In this document: positions 8,362-15,794 of the stretch, in pieces | Numbering within the stretch: the stretch's first letter is position 1 | How the letters are laid out: every line of letters starts with the position of its first letter | Assembly (NCBI GenBank): GCA_900549135.1 | Contig: URNI01000011.1 | Span: 1 to 30,646 of the forward strand | Length of the DNA stretch: 30,646 nt | Direction of reading: 5' to 3' | Source of the DNA: an uncultured Collinsella sp. | GTDB lineage: Bacteria > Actinomycetota > Coriobacteriia > Coriobacteriales > Coriobacteriaceae | Program-made: the position numbers and the translations under genes | Notes under the pieces: generated by a model | What the model was told of the DNA's origin: nothing | Databases searched by the model: none | Seen by the model: only the letters and a program-made list of their open reading frames with translations

Positions 8362-9369
8362 ATGGATCAGGACAAGACAACCGTGATGGGCGGCTACGGT
8401 TCCGCGCAGGCTGGCGATAGCGCCGATGCGACCCGCGTTGTTCCCAACCCCGGTTATACCGACCCCGCCGCGACGCAGCCTTCTGCCGAGCCCACCCGGG
8501 TTATGGGCTATGGCGACACGGCGCAGGATTCTTACGCTGCATCTTCGCAAGGCCCCTATGGCAACGCAGCTCCGGATCCGTTTGATTACGCGCCGCAGGA
8601 TTCTTATGCTGCCTCGACGCCGAATCCCTATGACAACCTGCCGCAAAATCCCATTCCGCAGCCTCAGCAGACGACGTATATGCCGCGCACGGCGCAGGCC
8701 CAGCCTCGATATGAGTCGCGCGATCCGTATGTGCGCCAACCTTATCGCGACTATCCCAAATCGATCCCGCAGTATGGTGAGGACGAGGAAGAGACGCCGT
8801 CGCGTTCGTCGAGCGTGATCAAGAAGATCCTCATTGTGTTGGCGATCTTTTTTGCGCTGTCGGTTGTGTTTGCCATCGTGACGGGCATGCTCAACAAGCG
8901 AGGTGCTACAACCAGCACGACGGCTGAGCAGACAGAGGTCGACCAGACAGGTGCAGTAGAGCTGGGCGATATCCCGGGACAGTACTGGTCCAACGCCAAG
9001 AAGCTCCTCAAGTCGCGCGGCGCCGATCTTTCGAATGCCGTGGTCCTGACCGATGATGGTTCAACGCCCGTCGTCGATGCCAACTGGGTCGTTACTTCTG
9101 CCTACTACAACGACAACGGCAACCTCGAAATTCAACTCACGCACAAGAACAGCTATGGCAACTCGTCCGGCGGCCAAAGCGGTACCGACAGCTCGAGCTC
9201 CAACACGCTAGAGGACCTGAGCAACAAGGCGCAGGAATTGGGAGACAAGGCGCAAGAGCTGGGCGATACGACACAAAACCTGGGCGATACCGCGCAGAAC
9301 TTGGGAGACATGGCGACGGATGCCTGGAACGCCCTACAAAACGGCATTTCGGGCGCACAGGGAAACTAG
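8362..9369 (+). CDS. Single-pass membrane protein with Pro/Gln/Tyr-rich cytoplasmic tail and heptad repeats
   Basis: Unknown function; 335 residues. The N-terminal 150 residues are low-complexity (Pro, Gln, Tyr, Ala, Asp), with two QDSYAAS copies and three Thr-x-Val motifs (T6-T-V, T24-R-V, T45-R-V). An acidic patch (EDEEE) precedes one TM helix (about 156-177, flanked by KK and KR), suggesting an N-in topology. A small extracellular domain (about 200-262, GDIPGQYW...) is followed by a Ser/Gly linker and four 7-residue repeats (289-316, KAQELGD-like), then a short tail. ATG 8362 follows GGAAAGGAA (8346-8354). It is convergent with the CDF transporter gene across a shared terminator. The three Thr motifs resemble kinase/FHA-type phospho-sites, but that is inference only. 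Confidence 0.8.
   Translation: MDQDKTTVMGGYGSAQAGDSADATRVVPNPGYTDPAATQPSAEPTRVMGYGDTAQDSYAASSQGPYGNAAPDPFDYAPQDSYAASTPNPYDNLPQNPIPQPQQTTYMPRTAQAQPRYESRDPYVRQPYRDYPKSIPQYGEDEEETPSRSSSVIKKILIVLAIFFALSVVFAIVTGMLNKRGATTSTTAEQTEVDQTGAVELGDIPGQYWSNAKKLLKSRGADLSNAVVLTDDGSTPVVDANWVVTSAYYNDNGNLEIQLTHKNSYGNSSGGQSGTDSSSSNTLEDLSNKAQELGDKAQELGDTTQNLGDTAQNLGDMATDAWNALQNGISGAQGN
9226..9309 (+). repeat. Four 21-bp coding tandem repeats
   Basis: Four in-frame 21-bp units encode KAQELGD, KAQELGD, TTQNLGD and TAQNLGD near the C-terminus of the membrane protein. They are diverged at synonymous positions, so the peptide pattern (amphipathic heptad, possible short coiled coil) seems to be selected. Confidence 0.85.
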
Positions 9370-9403
9370 CGGCCGAGCGGCTAGAGCCTTAGCAGTGCAA
9401 ACA

Positions 9404-9471
9404 AAAACGGGACGCAGGATCGCGTGACCGGGCGCATAGGCGCGTTGGTCGGCGGTCCTGCGTCCCGTTTT
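9404..9471. terminator. Bidirectional terminator between convergent genes
   Basis: A perfect 16-bp stem joins AAAACGGGACGCAGGA (9404-9419) to its complement at 9456-9471, around a 36-nt loop. The A-run and T-run ends serve both strands: the membrane-protein gene from the left and the CDF gene from the right. Confidence 0.85.
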
Positions 9472-9479
9472 GCTGTCGA

Positions 9480-10661
9480 TTACAGCTGCTCTGCCGGACG
9501 GTCGGGCGAGCTAAAGCCCGAATCAAACGTGACGACGCATGAGGCATCGGGTCGGCGCTCGTGCACGATGCGCGTGACGAGCTCCAGCAGCTCCTCGTCG
9601 GATATGTCAAAGCCGTCGGGACGCACCAGGTCAAACGAAACGAACCCGTCGTGCTCGTGCAGGTCGTGGATGGAGAGCGCGGGATCGATCTGCATGACGC
9701 CGCGCTTGACCCAGCCGCGCAGGTCGTCACCGGTCGTTGCGATGGGGTCGCAGTGCAGTGTAATGTCGATGCCCATCTGGCGTTTGATGTCGTGTTCGAT
9801 GGTGTCCAGGATCTCGTGGTGCTCAAAGGCATCGCCCTCGCCGGGCATTTCCACGTGTGCGCTGGCAAACTGGCGGCCGGGGCCGTAGTCGTGCACCATC
9901 AGGTCGTGTGTGCCCAAGACCTGGGGGTACGACATAATCCTGTCGCGAATCGCTTGAACGAGCTTGGGGTCGGGCGCTTGCCCCAGCAGCGGGCTGATGG
10001 CGTCGCGCACCAGGCCCATGCCGCTGATGCAAATGAAGATGCCCACGCCCAGGCCCGCCCAGCCGTCGAGATCAAAGCCTGTCGTTTGCGAAATAAGCGC
10101 CGCCGCCAAGACCGAGCCCGAGGTGATGACATCGTTTTTGGAGTCCTGCGCCGTGGCGATGAGCGTCTCCGAGTCGATGCGGTTGCCCAGCGTGCGGTTG
10201 AACGCGGCCATCCAGAGCTTAACGAGCATGGATGTAGCCAGTGCCGCAAGGGAAACGAGCGTGTAGGCGGTGGGGGAGGGCTTGATGATCTTGGTAACCG
10301 ACTCCAGGATCAGGTTGATGCCGACAGCACAAACGAGGACGGCGACAACCAGACCGGCGAGGTATTCGTAGCGGCCGTGTCCATAGGGGTGACCTTCGTC
10401 CGCCGGGCGACTGGCAAGGCGGAATCCGAGCAGGCTCACGATGTTGCTCGAGGCGTCGGAGAGGTTGTTGAAGGCGTCGGCGATGAGCGAGACGGAGCCG
10501 GCGAGCAGGCCCGCGATGCCCTTGGCTAGGCACAGGGTAATGTTGAGGCCAATGCAGATGAGGCTTGCGGCAAAGCCCGCGTTGGTGCGACAAGTTGTAT
10601 CGACCGGCTCGTCCTCACTGCCGGGAACAAGCGTATGTACCAGCCGATTTACAAATAGCAT
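9480..10661 (-). CDS. Cation diffusion facilitator (CDF) family divalent-metal exporter
   Basis: Proton-coupled exporter of a divalent metal (Zn, Fe or Mn) in the cytoplasmic membrane. The 393-residue protein starts at ATG 10661, with GAGGA 8 bases upstream on its strand; a longer frame opens at 10856 without a better site. The six-helix region contains the paired acidic transport site: D62...D69 in ADAFNNLSD and D173-x3-D177 in QDSKNDVITS. The DxxxD form, rather than HxxxD, is more usual in Fe/Mn/broad-range members than in Zn-only ones. HPYGHGRYEYL is the family signature between TM2 and TM3. The soluble C-terminal domain is long (about 150 residues) with several His residues. Metal choice is not settled by sequence. 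Its 5' end is partly duplicated at 12356-12540. Confidence 0.93.
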   Translation of the reverse strand: MLFVNRLVHTLVPGSEDEPVDTTCRTNAGFAASLICIGLNITLCLAKGIAGLLAGSVSLIADAFNNLSDASSNIVSLLGFRLASRPADEGHPYGHGRYEYLAGLVVAVLVCAVGINLILESVTKIIKPSPTAYTLVSLAALATSMLVKLWMAAFNRTLGNRIDSETLIATAQDSKNDVITSGSVLAAALISQTTGFDLDGWAGLGVGIFICISGMGLVRDAISPLLGQAPDPKLVQAIRDRIMSYPQVLGTHDLMVHDYGPGRQFASAHVEMPGEGDAFEHHEILDTIEHDIKRQMGIDITLHCDPIATTGDDLRGWVKRGVMQIDPALSIHDLHEHDGFVSFDLVRPDGFDISDEELLELVTRIVHERRPDASCVVTFDSGFSSPDRPAEQL

Positions 10662-10765
10662 GGCAATCGTCCTCACAATCATGGTTAAGGGGATAGTGTA
10701 GCTCGCATGGACGCGCCGTGTGCCGATGCTCAGAAAATGCAGCAATGGTCTGCCCACGTTAACGA
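10582..10765. repeat. Direct repeat, copy A (5' end and upstream region of the CDF gene)
   Basis: A stretch of about 180 bp recurs in the same orientation at 12356-12540. It contains 47 identical bases (10618-10664 versus 12392-12438) and further shared blocks such as CTCAGAAAATGCAGCAA. This copy holds the first 27 codons of the CDF gene plus about 100 bp upstream. Confidence 0.9.
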
Positions 10766-10921
10766 GCGACGTGGGATGAGCGGGGCGTATCGTCCGGCGA
10801 GTATGGTTTCCCGACTCGTCGATAGGCGGGACGTGTTTCTGCGCTACCATTTGCACTAGTTATGACTGCAGCCGTGCCGCATGTGCAAACCGTGCGCCGC
10901 GGATTAATTGGAAGGGGAGCT

Positions 10922-12313
10922 ATGGCGACGAGCGTTACGCCTGAAATCAACGGATACGAGCTGACCGATGATCAGGTTGGCAAGCTCCGCAGCTGGTGCA
11001 AGGGCAACGCAGGAGCGGCGTCGTCCGCGACGGGTGAGACACTCACGCGTCCGCTTGCTCCCGTACTTGTTGGCGGCGACCTGTTTATCTACTCGATGAG
11101 CCGCATGTTTTTTGAGTCCTATGGCGTGAGGCCGCTTGTTTTAATCGCGGAGAACGTCAAGATCGTGACGACGACCAAATTCGCCGAGATCATGTACGTT
11201 CGCGGTACCGATGACGAGCCCACGCTGCTCGGCGCCCTCAAGGCCGTCTCGGATGCCATTGCGCCCTGTGACCCGATGCTTCACGTTTTGGGTACGGGCG
11301 ACTGGTATGCCCGCACGTTTGCTCGCAATGCGGAGCTGCTGCGCTCCTGGGGCTTTACCACGCCGTACTGCGACTACGACACGTTTGATTCCATTACGCA
11401 AAAAGGTATCTTCCAGGGCATTTGCGACGAGCTGGGCATCGCCCATCCAGGTACCTATGCCATGCCTTGCGACGAGTCGGTCGAGGCCGTTGACCCGTAT
11501 GCCTGCCCATTTAGCTTCCCGGTCATTGCCAAACCTTCGAATTCTGCTGCCTGGCATTATGTCGAGTTTGACGGCAAGGCAAAGGTCATGACGGTTGACT
11601 CCGCGGAGGAGCTCGCCCGCGTCTACTCGGCGCTTCGCCCTTCGTGCTACGACAAAGACCTGCTGGTTCAGGATATGATTCCCGGATTCGATGAGTCACT
11701 CTATTCCATTACCTGTTTTGCCTGGCAGGGCAAGGTTGAGTTCTCTGTCTTGGGTCACGTGCTGCTGCAGGACCACGCGCCCTCTGCCATCGGCAACCCG
11801 GTCGTGATCGTGGGCGATACGGAGATGCCCGCATGGAAGGTTAATCTTCTAAACGATGCGAAGCGCTTCCTCGAGAAGGTCAACTATACGGGATTTGCCA
11901 ACTTTGACGTTATGTACGACTCTCGTGACGGCTCGTATCGTTTCCTTGAGGTCAATGCCCGCCTGGGGCGCAACTCGTGGTACCTTTCGCTCGCGGGTAT
12001 CGATTTGCCGCGCGTTATGGTCGATCACTGGATTGCCCCCGCATGCCTTGGCACGGAGCCGACGGCAACGTATGGTACCCAGAGCGAGCCCTCCCATGCG
12101 TCGCGCGCATTTACGTTCAAGATGGTTCCCGATGCCGTCATCAAGCGCTATGCCGCTTCTTGTGCCGATAAGGACTATGCGCTTTCGGACAAGGCGGATG
12201 AGTCGCCCGTTCTGTGTAAAGCGGACACGCTTGAGCACAGGCTCTGGGGATGGATCACAAATATGAACCAGATTCGCAAGTTTAAGCGCTACGTTGGAGA
12301 TGCCCGCAAGTAG
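10922..12313 (+). CDS. ATP-grasp carboxylate-amine ligase-like protein
   Basis: A 463-residue ATP-grasp enzyme, expected to join a carboxylate to an amine through an acyl-phosphate; the substrate is unknown. Visible are an N-terminal pre-ATP-grasp domain (about 45-150, PVLVGGDLF...), an ATP-binding Lys in FPVIAKPSN, the Glu-rich hinge loop LLVQDMIPGFDES, and the metal-binding end FLEVNARLGRNSW with the catalytic E and N. I chose ATG 10922 because AAGGGGAG (10912-10919) lies just upstream; ATG 10862 has no such site. It lies between two direct repeats copied from the neighbouring transporter gene, so it may have been inserted or duplicated here. A D-aspartate-ligase-like role in peptidoglycan cross-bridges is one possibility, but nothing in the sequence proves it. 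Confidence 0.8.
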   Translation: MATSVTPEINGYELTDDQVGKLRSWCKGNAGAASSATGETLTRPLAPVLVGGDLFIYSMSRMFFESYGVRPLVLIAENVKIVTTTKFAEIMYVRGTDDEPTLLGALKAVSDAIAPCDPMLHVLGTGDWYARTFARNAELLRSWGFTTPYCDYDTFDSITQKGIFQGICDELGIAHPGTYAMPCDESVEAVDPYACPFSFPVIAKPSNSAAWHYVEFDGKAKVMTVDSAEELARVYSALRPSCYDKDLLVQDMIPGFDESLYSITCFAWQGKVEFSVLGHVLLQDHAPSAIGNPVVIVGDTEMPAWKVNLLNDAKRFLEKVNYTGFANFDVMYDSRDGSYRFLEVNARLGRNSWYLSLAGIDLPRVMVDHWIAPACLGTEPTATYGTQSEPSHASRAFTFKMVPDAVIKRYAASCADKDYALSDKADESPVLCKADTLEHRLWGWITNMNQIRKFKRYVGDARK

Positions 12314-12321
12314 CGAATAAG

Positions 12322-12350
12322 GTCCGGCCGCCAAGACGGCTCGGGACTTT
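12322..12350 (+). terminator. Possible terminator after the ATP-grasp gene
   Basis: GTCCGGCCG and CGGCTCGGGAC form an imperfect stem with bulges, followed by TTTATT, 9 bases after the stop. Weak but well placed. Confidence 0.35.
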
Positions 12351-12355
12351 ATTGG

Positions 12356-12540
12356 TTGGTGCGATAAGTTGTTTCGACCGGCTCGCCCTCGCTGCCGGGA
12401 ACAAGCGTATGTACCAGCCGATTTACAAATAGCATGGCGTATCTCTTCGCATCCTCGTTTAAGGGGATGGTGCGGTTCGCATGGGCGCACCGTGCACTGA
12501 TGCTCAGAAAATGCAGCAAATGGGCTGCTGGAGCTAACGG
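12356..12540 (-). pseudogene. Direct repeat, copy B: truncated copy of the CDF gene 5' end
   Basis: This matches copy A (10582-10765). On the minus strand it reads MLFVNRLVHTLVPGSE, then a few changed residues, and stops after 28 codons (ATG at 12435, stop near 12350), whereas the real transporter continues. The upstream blocks are also shared. It is most simply a remnant of a duplication. The rest of the 12314-12654 gap contains a weak hairpin and the ribosome site of the next gene (AAAGGAGG, 12639-12646), and I see no other gene. Confidence 0.75.
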
Positions 12541-12654
12541 GCAGGGCTTCTTGTCCGACCGGGTGCTCCATTTTGGGCCACATGGGTATGGGCATGTGCC
12601 TGCCTGCCCGACATACTTAATGTCGACAGCCCCTGCGCAAAGGAGGACGTATCC

Positions 12655-13992
12655 ATGGACGAGATGTTTGCCATTAAATGCCAAAACTGCGGCGGCCCTA
12701 TGTACTCACACCAGGCTAAACGCAGCTTTGAGTGCGCCTATTGCGGCACGGTCGTTCCGTGGCAGGCCGATGCGGGGGAGCCCAAGAGCGCCCTGGGCAT
12801 TCGCCATGCGCCGCTGACGGTTGTCGATGGACTGCTTAAGCTCACCCATGTGTCGCAGCTCGAGTGCCCGGTGGACCCCGACTGGTATTTCTTTAATGCG
12901 TACTGGCGCAACCAGTCGGTTCTGGAGCATCTGCTGTGGGAGGACCGCGGCACGGCGCAGGAGTTCCAAGAAGCCACGCACGTGAGCATTCCCTGCCCCT
13001 TCTGCGGCGCATCCTTTGAAGGCGAGTCCACTCAGCGCGTGTTTGAGTGCCCGTCCTGCGGCAATAAGATCGGCGTTGCCGACCTGCTCAAGCCCGGTAC
13101 GTTTAGTAAACGTTTGACCTTGGGCGTTGGTGCCGAGTATGTGCCCGAGCAGGGTATTCCCTGCGAAATCTCGCCGCAGCAGGCACGTGCCAACGCGCTG
13201 CAGCTGGTGCGCCAGTATCCCAACGCCTTTGCCGGGCACGACGTGGAAGACGCGATTCAAAATGACATGATGCTCTTCTACTTCCCCATGGCGCTCGCGG
13301 ACCTGCGCATGATGGCAAGCTTCCCGGGCAAGGGCCTGAGCAAGGAGACCTTGGTGTACTACGAGGTGCTCGACTGGGCGTATCCGCGGGCAAACTACCT
13401 GGACGTTCGCCTTATGGGCATTCTGGAGCCGTGGGACTTTGCCAAGGTTGGGCCGTTTGACCCGGCCATGCAGGAGGGCGACTTCCGCGTTGTCTCCGTC
13501 GATGCGTCCACCAAGGACCAGGTGGTCATTGATAAGCTGGCACTCGACATTGCGGGCAACGATGCTGAGGCGGTGCTGGGGCTCAATAAAAAGAGCATCC
13601 GCACCTGGGCGCGTAAGGCCCGCAAGCACAAGGATGGTCTGGTTATGGTGCCGGTCTACTTTGTCGATCGTCCGGTGACGGACGGCCGCGATGACGAGCA
13701 GGTGCGCATTGCCGTGAACGGCCAGACGGGCCGTGCAGCCGCGGTAGTGTTTAGTGACAAGCGCGAGACGCATGTGGTGGCGCCGCTCAATCCCAACGTG
13801 ATGCTGTCGAGCGAAAGTACCGTGCATGCCACGCCCATCGAGGTCAAATACGTTAAATCGCCGTTCCTATACCAGATCGTGCGCCGTGGAGGCGGCGAGC
13901 AACCGCGTCAGGTGGCAGCAGCTGCCGAGAGTTCCTACCGAGAGGAAAAGCCCAAACGCAAAGGACTGTTCGCAGCGATTTTTGGGAAGTAG
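12655..13992 (+). CDS. Double zinc-ribbon protein of unknown function
   Basis: A 445-residue protein, probably cytoplasmic with no signal or TM segment. The first zinc ribbon uses C9-x2-C12 and C27-x2-C30 (CQNC...CAYC). A second uses C114-x2-C117 and C132-x2-C135 (CPFC...CPSC). Between them lies a Trp/Tyr-rich segment (DWYFFNAYW). A unique region of about 300 residues follows, and the C-terminus is basic (EEKPKRKGLFAAIFGK). ATG 12655 follows a strong AAAGGAGG. TFIIB/RPB9-like ribbons often bind nucleic acid or protein partners, but no function can be assigned. It is followed by a good terminator. The reading frame and base composition look chromosomal. Confidence 0.85.
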   Translation: MDEMFAIKCQNCGGPMYSHQAKRSFECAYCGTVVPWQADAGEPKSALGIRHAPLTVVDGLLKLTHVSQLECPVDPDWYFFNAYWRNQSVLEHLLWEDRGTAQEFQEATHVSIPCPFCGASFEGESTQRVFECPSCGNKIGVADLLKPGTFSKRLTLGVGAEYVPEQGIPCEISPQQARANALQLVRQYPNAFAGHDVEDAIQNDMMLFYFPMALADLRMMASFPGKGLSKETLVYYEVLDWAYPRANYLDVRLMGILEPWDFAKVGPFDPAMQEGDFRVVSVDASTKDQVVIDKLALDIAGNDAEAVLGLNKKSIRTWARKARKHKDGLVMVPVYFVDRPVTDGRDDEQVRIAVNGQTGRAAAVVFSDKRETHVVAPLNPNVMLSSESTVHATPIEVKYVKSPFLYQIVRRGGGEQPRQVAAAAESSYREEKPKRKGLFAAIFGK

Positions 13993-14790
13993 GGGAGCGG
14001 TGCTGGTTGGTCTTATGACGCGATAGCCAGGGACACGGGGCGCCTCGCAGAAGTGCGGGCCGCCCCGTTTTTGTATTGCGGGGATATGGCATCCGAATTG
14101 CCGTAGGGTCTCAGCTAAATGGCTATTTAGCTGCTTGAGATCGAGCTCTGAGACATCGATCTCGCCCGTCATAAGCTTGGGGAGAAGGGCGTCGCGAAGC
14201 GAGCTTAACTTCAATGACTCCTCTTCATTTACGCGCATCATGGAGTGCAACGATGCGGCCTCTTCTTCAAAGGCTGTGAGCTCTTCGTCTGACGGAACTA
14301 GAATCTCCTCAATCTTCAAGTCGCGTGTATTGATTGCAGCGAATGTAGCGCCGTTGGCTTTAGCTTTGAGCGACCTTACGGCCCTCTTGATTATTTGATA
14401 TGCCGCAGGCTGCGAAATGCCTAGACCTCTAAACGCAAAGCAAGATTGATTCATGGCCATTGGCTTGCCCGCCATTGCGACCTTCCCGACGGTCCCCCTT
14501 GCTGTTAAGAAAACAGTATCAACGGGGTAAAGCTCACTATTGCAGTTTTCGAGGCCCAATTGCGTTATGCGTTTGGCTGTCGTCAGGCAATATGTAGAAC
14601 CATTTGCATCGCCTGGTCCGAAGAAGGGAATTTCGCCGTCTTCCCAGTATTCGCTAATTTTCGTCCTGGGCGTTCCGCCGCTTAGTATCTCAACAACATC
14701 GGTAAGCGTTTTTTCTTCGGCTTGTCCAAGAGCCTTCTCGAACAGACCGTCAACAGCATCAGCTAAATAGCCATTTACTTCACTATGCAC
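13867..14790 (-). CDS. Partial HsdS: C-terminal target-recognition half (mobile TRD cassette)
   Basis: The second half of a type I specificity subunit. From GTG 14790 it reads MHSEVNGYL, where NGYL is the central conserved helix of HsdS. A TRD follows (SGGTPRTKISEYW...AINTRDLKIEEILVPS), then the conserved distal helix (ALLPKLMTGEIDVSEL...QLNSHL). It lacks the first TRD. The HsdS-like part ends at site s1 (14113-14132). The frame then runs on for about 82 codons through the terminator and into the antisense of the zinc-ribbon gene, so that tail is not HsdS. It has no ribosome site of its own and lies only 47 bases from the divergent recombinase start. It is best read as a stored TRD that can be joined to a first TRD by inversion between sites s2 and s3. 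Confidence 0.82.
   Translation of the reverse strand: MHSEVNGYLADAVDGLFEKALGQAEEKTLTDVVEILSGGTPRTKISEYWEDGEIPFFGPGDANGSTYCLTTAKRITQLGLENCNSELYPVDTVFLTARGTVGKVAMAGKPMAMNQSCFAFRGLGISQPAAYQIIKRAVRSLKAKANGATFAAINTRDLKIEEILVPSDEELTAFEEEAASLHSMMRVNEEESLKLSSLRDALLPKLMTGEIDVSELDLKQLNSHLAETLRQFGCHIPAIQKRGGPHFCEAPRVPGYRVIRPTSTAPLLPKNRCEQSFAFGLFLSVGTLGSCCHLTRLLAASTAHDLV
14035..14072 (+). terminator. Intrinsic terminator after the zinc-ribbon gene
   Basis: ACGGGGCG (14035-14042) pairs with CGCCCCGT (14061-14068), followed by TTTTT. It marks the left border between chromosomal genes and the type I restriction locus. Confidence 0.8.
14113..14132 (+). repeat. Inversion site s1
   Basis: The most symmetric copy: AGCTAAAT-GGCT-ATTTAGCT, with 8-bp perfect arms around an asymmetric GGCT core. 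On the minus strand it encodes LNSHL at the end of the partial hsdS. It has the same orientation as s3 and the opposite orientation to s2 and s4. Confidence 0.85.
14763..14778 (-). repeat. Inversion site s2
   Basis: CTAAAT-AGCC-ATTTAC; it matches the site in 15 of 16 bases, with the outermost base changed to C. On the minus strand it encodes VNGYL at the start of the partial hsdS. With s3 it would invert the recombinase and the first TRD of the full hsdS. Confidence 0.82.
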
Positions 14791-14837
14791 AACGCGCCGT
14801 CCACACTGTGGCTATCGTACTCGACGAAAGGAGCAGC

Positions 14838-15794
14838 GTGGAAACTGTCATCAATACCGTGCTTTCGGAAATGCAGGGCCTTCTCGACCCACACCAGCTC
14901 AAGCATCTGGCCATTACGCTTAGACGGGCACTTGGACCGAAACAAGCGGAACCGGGACAAGATCTGCTCGCGCTCTTTCTCACCGCTAAAGAGGTCGAGG
15001 GATGCTCTCCTAAAACCATTGCATACTATGAGGCAACTTTACAGCATATGAACACAACACTTGCTAAGCCCTATACCCAGGTTGAGAGTGACGACCTGCG
15101 CCGTTATCTCAATGATTACGAGTTGAATCGCGGTTCTAGTAAGGTCACAATCGATAATATACGTCGCATCATGTCGAGCTTCTTTTCGTGGCTTGAAGAT
15201 GAGGATTACATTGTAAAAAGTCCTGTAAGGCGCATTCGTCGCGTCAAAACAGCTCAAGTAACCAAAGAGGTACTAAGCGACGAGGAGCTGGAGGTCTTGC
15301 GAGATACTTGCGAATCCAGGCGAGATCTTGCCATCGTTGACTTGCTTGCTTCGACAGGAATGCGTATCGGTGAGCTTGTGCGGCTTGACAGGAAAGATGT
15401 CAATCTGCACGAGCGTGAATGCCTTGTAATGGGAAAGGGAAATAAACAGCGTCCTGTTTACTTCGACGCGCGTGCCAAGTTGCATCTCACGGAATATCTT
15501 GCGAGCCGCGTCGACAAGAGTCCTGCACTTTTTGTCGCACTCGATTCCTCAGCTCGACGCATTACGGTTGGGAGCATAGAGCTCCGTTTACGTGACCTAG
15601 GCAGAAGCGCCAGCATCAATCGCGTTCATCCGCATAAGTTTCGCCGTACACTTGCTACCCATGCCATCGATAAGGGAATGCCCATAGAGCAGGTGCAAAA
15701 GCTGTTAGGCCATGCGAAAATAGACACCACCATGCATTACGCCATGGTTAATCAGAACAACGTAAAGGCTTCGCATAGGAAGTATTTGGAATGA
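14838..15794 (+). CDS. Tyrosine recombinase (XerC/D-like) of the hsdS inversion system
   Basis: Site-specific DNA recombinase predicted to invert hsdS segments. All catalytic residues are present (numbered from the upstream GTG 14808): R186 in TGMRIGEL, K210/K213 in GKGNKQR, H276-x2-R279 in HKFRRTLATH, H302 in LLGHAKIDTT, and nucleophile Y311 in MHYAMV. The N-terminal SAM-like core-binding domain spans about 50-145. I chose GTG 14838 (318 residues) because AAAGGAG (14827-14833) lies 4 bases upstream; GTG 14808 is the longer alternative. Its TGA overlaps the ATG of the full hsdS (ATGA at 15791-15794), so the two are co-translated. Recombinases of this kind next to hsdS genes drive phase-variable type I systems such as those of pneumococci and Mycoplasma pulmonis. 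Confidence 0.93.
   Translation: METVINTVLSEMQGLLDPHQLKHLAITLRRALGPKQAEPGQDLLALFLTAKEVEGCSPKTIAYYEATLQHMNTTLAKPYTQVESDDLRRYLNDYELNRGSSKVTIDNIRRIMSSFFSWLEDEDYIVKSPVRRIRRVKTAQVTKEVLSDEELEVLRDTCESRRDLAIVDLLASTGMRIGELVRLDRKDVNLHERECLVMGKGNKQRPVYFDARAKLHLTEYLASRVDKSPALFVALDSSARRITVGSIELRLRDLGRSASINRVHPHKFRRTLATHAIDKGMPIEQVQKLLGHAKIDTTMHYAMVNQNNVKASHRKYLE

Noticed and set aside
9226..9309. A CRISPR-like array.
   Set aside because: The units are contiguous 21-bp coding repeats with no spacers.
9561..10529. A 322-codon rightward frame over the CDF gene.
   Set aside because: Antisense shadow in high-GC coding DNA. The leftward frame carries all the CDF motifs.
12350..12435. A genuine 28-codon gene in repeat copy B.
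   Set aside because: It matches the first 27 codons of the full transporter and then stops, so a truncated duplicate is the simpler reading.
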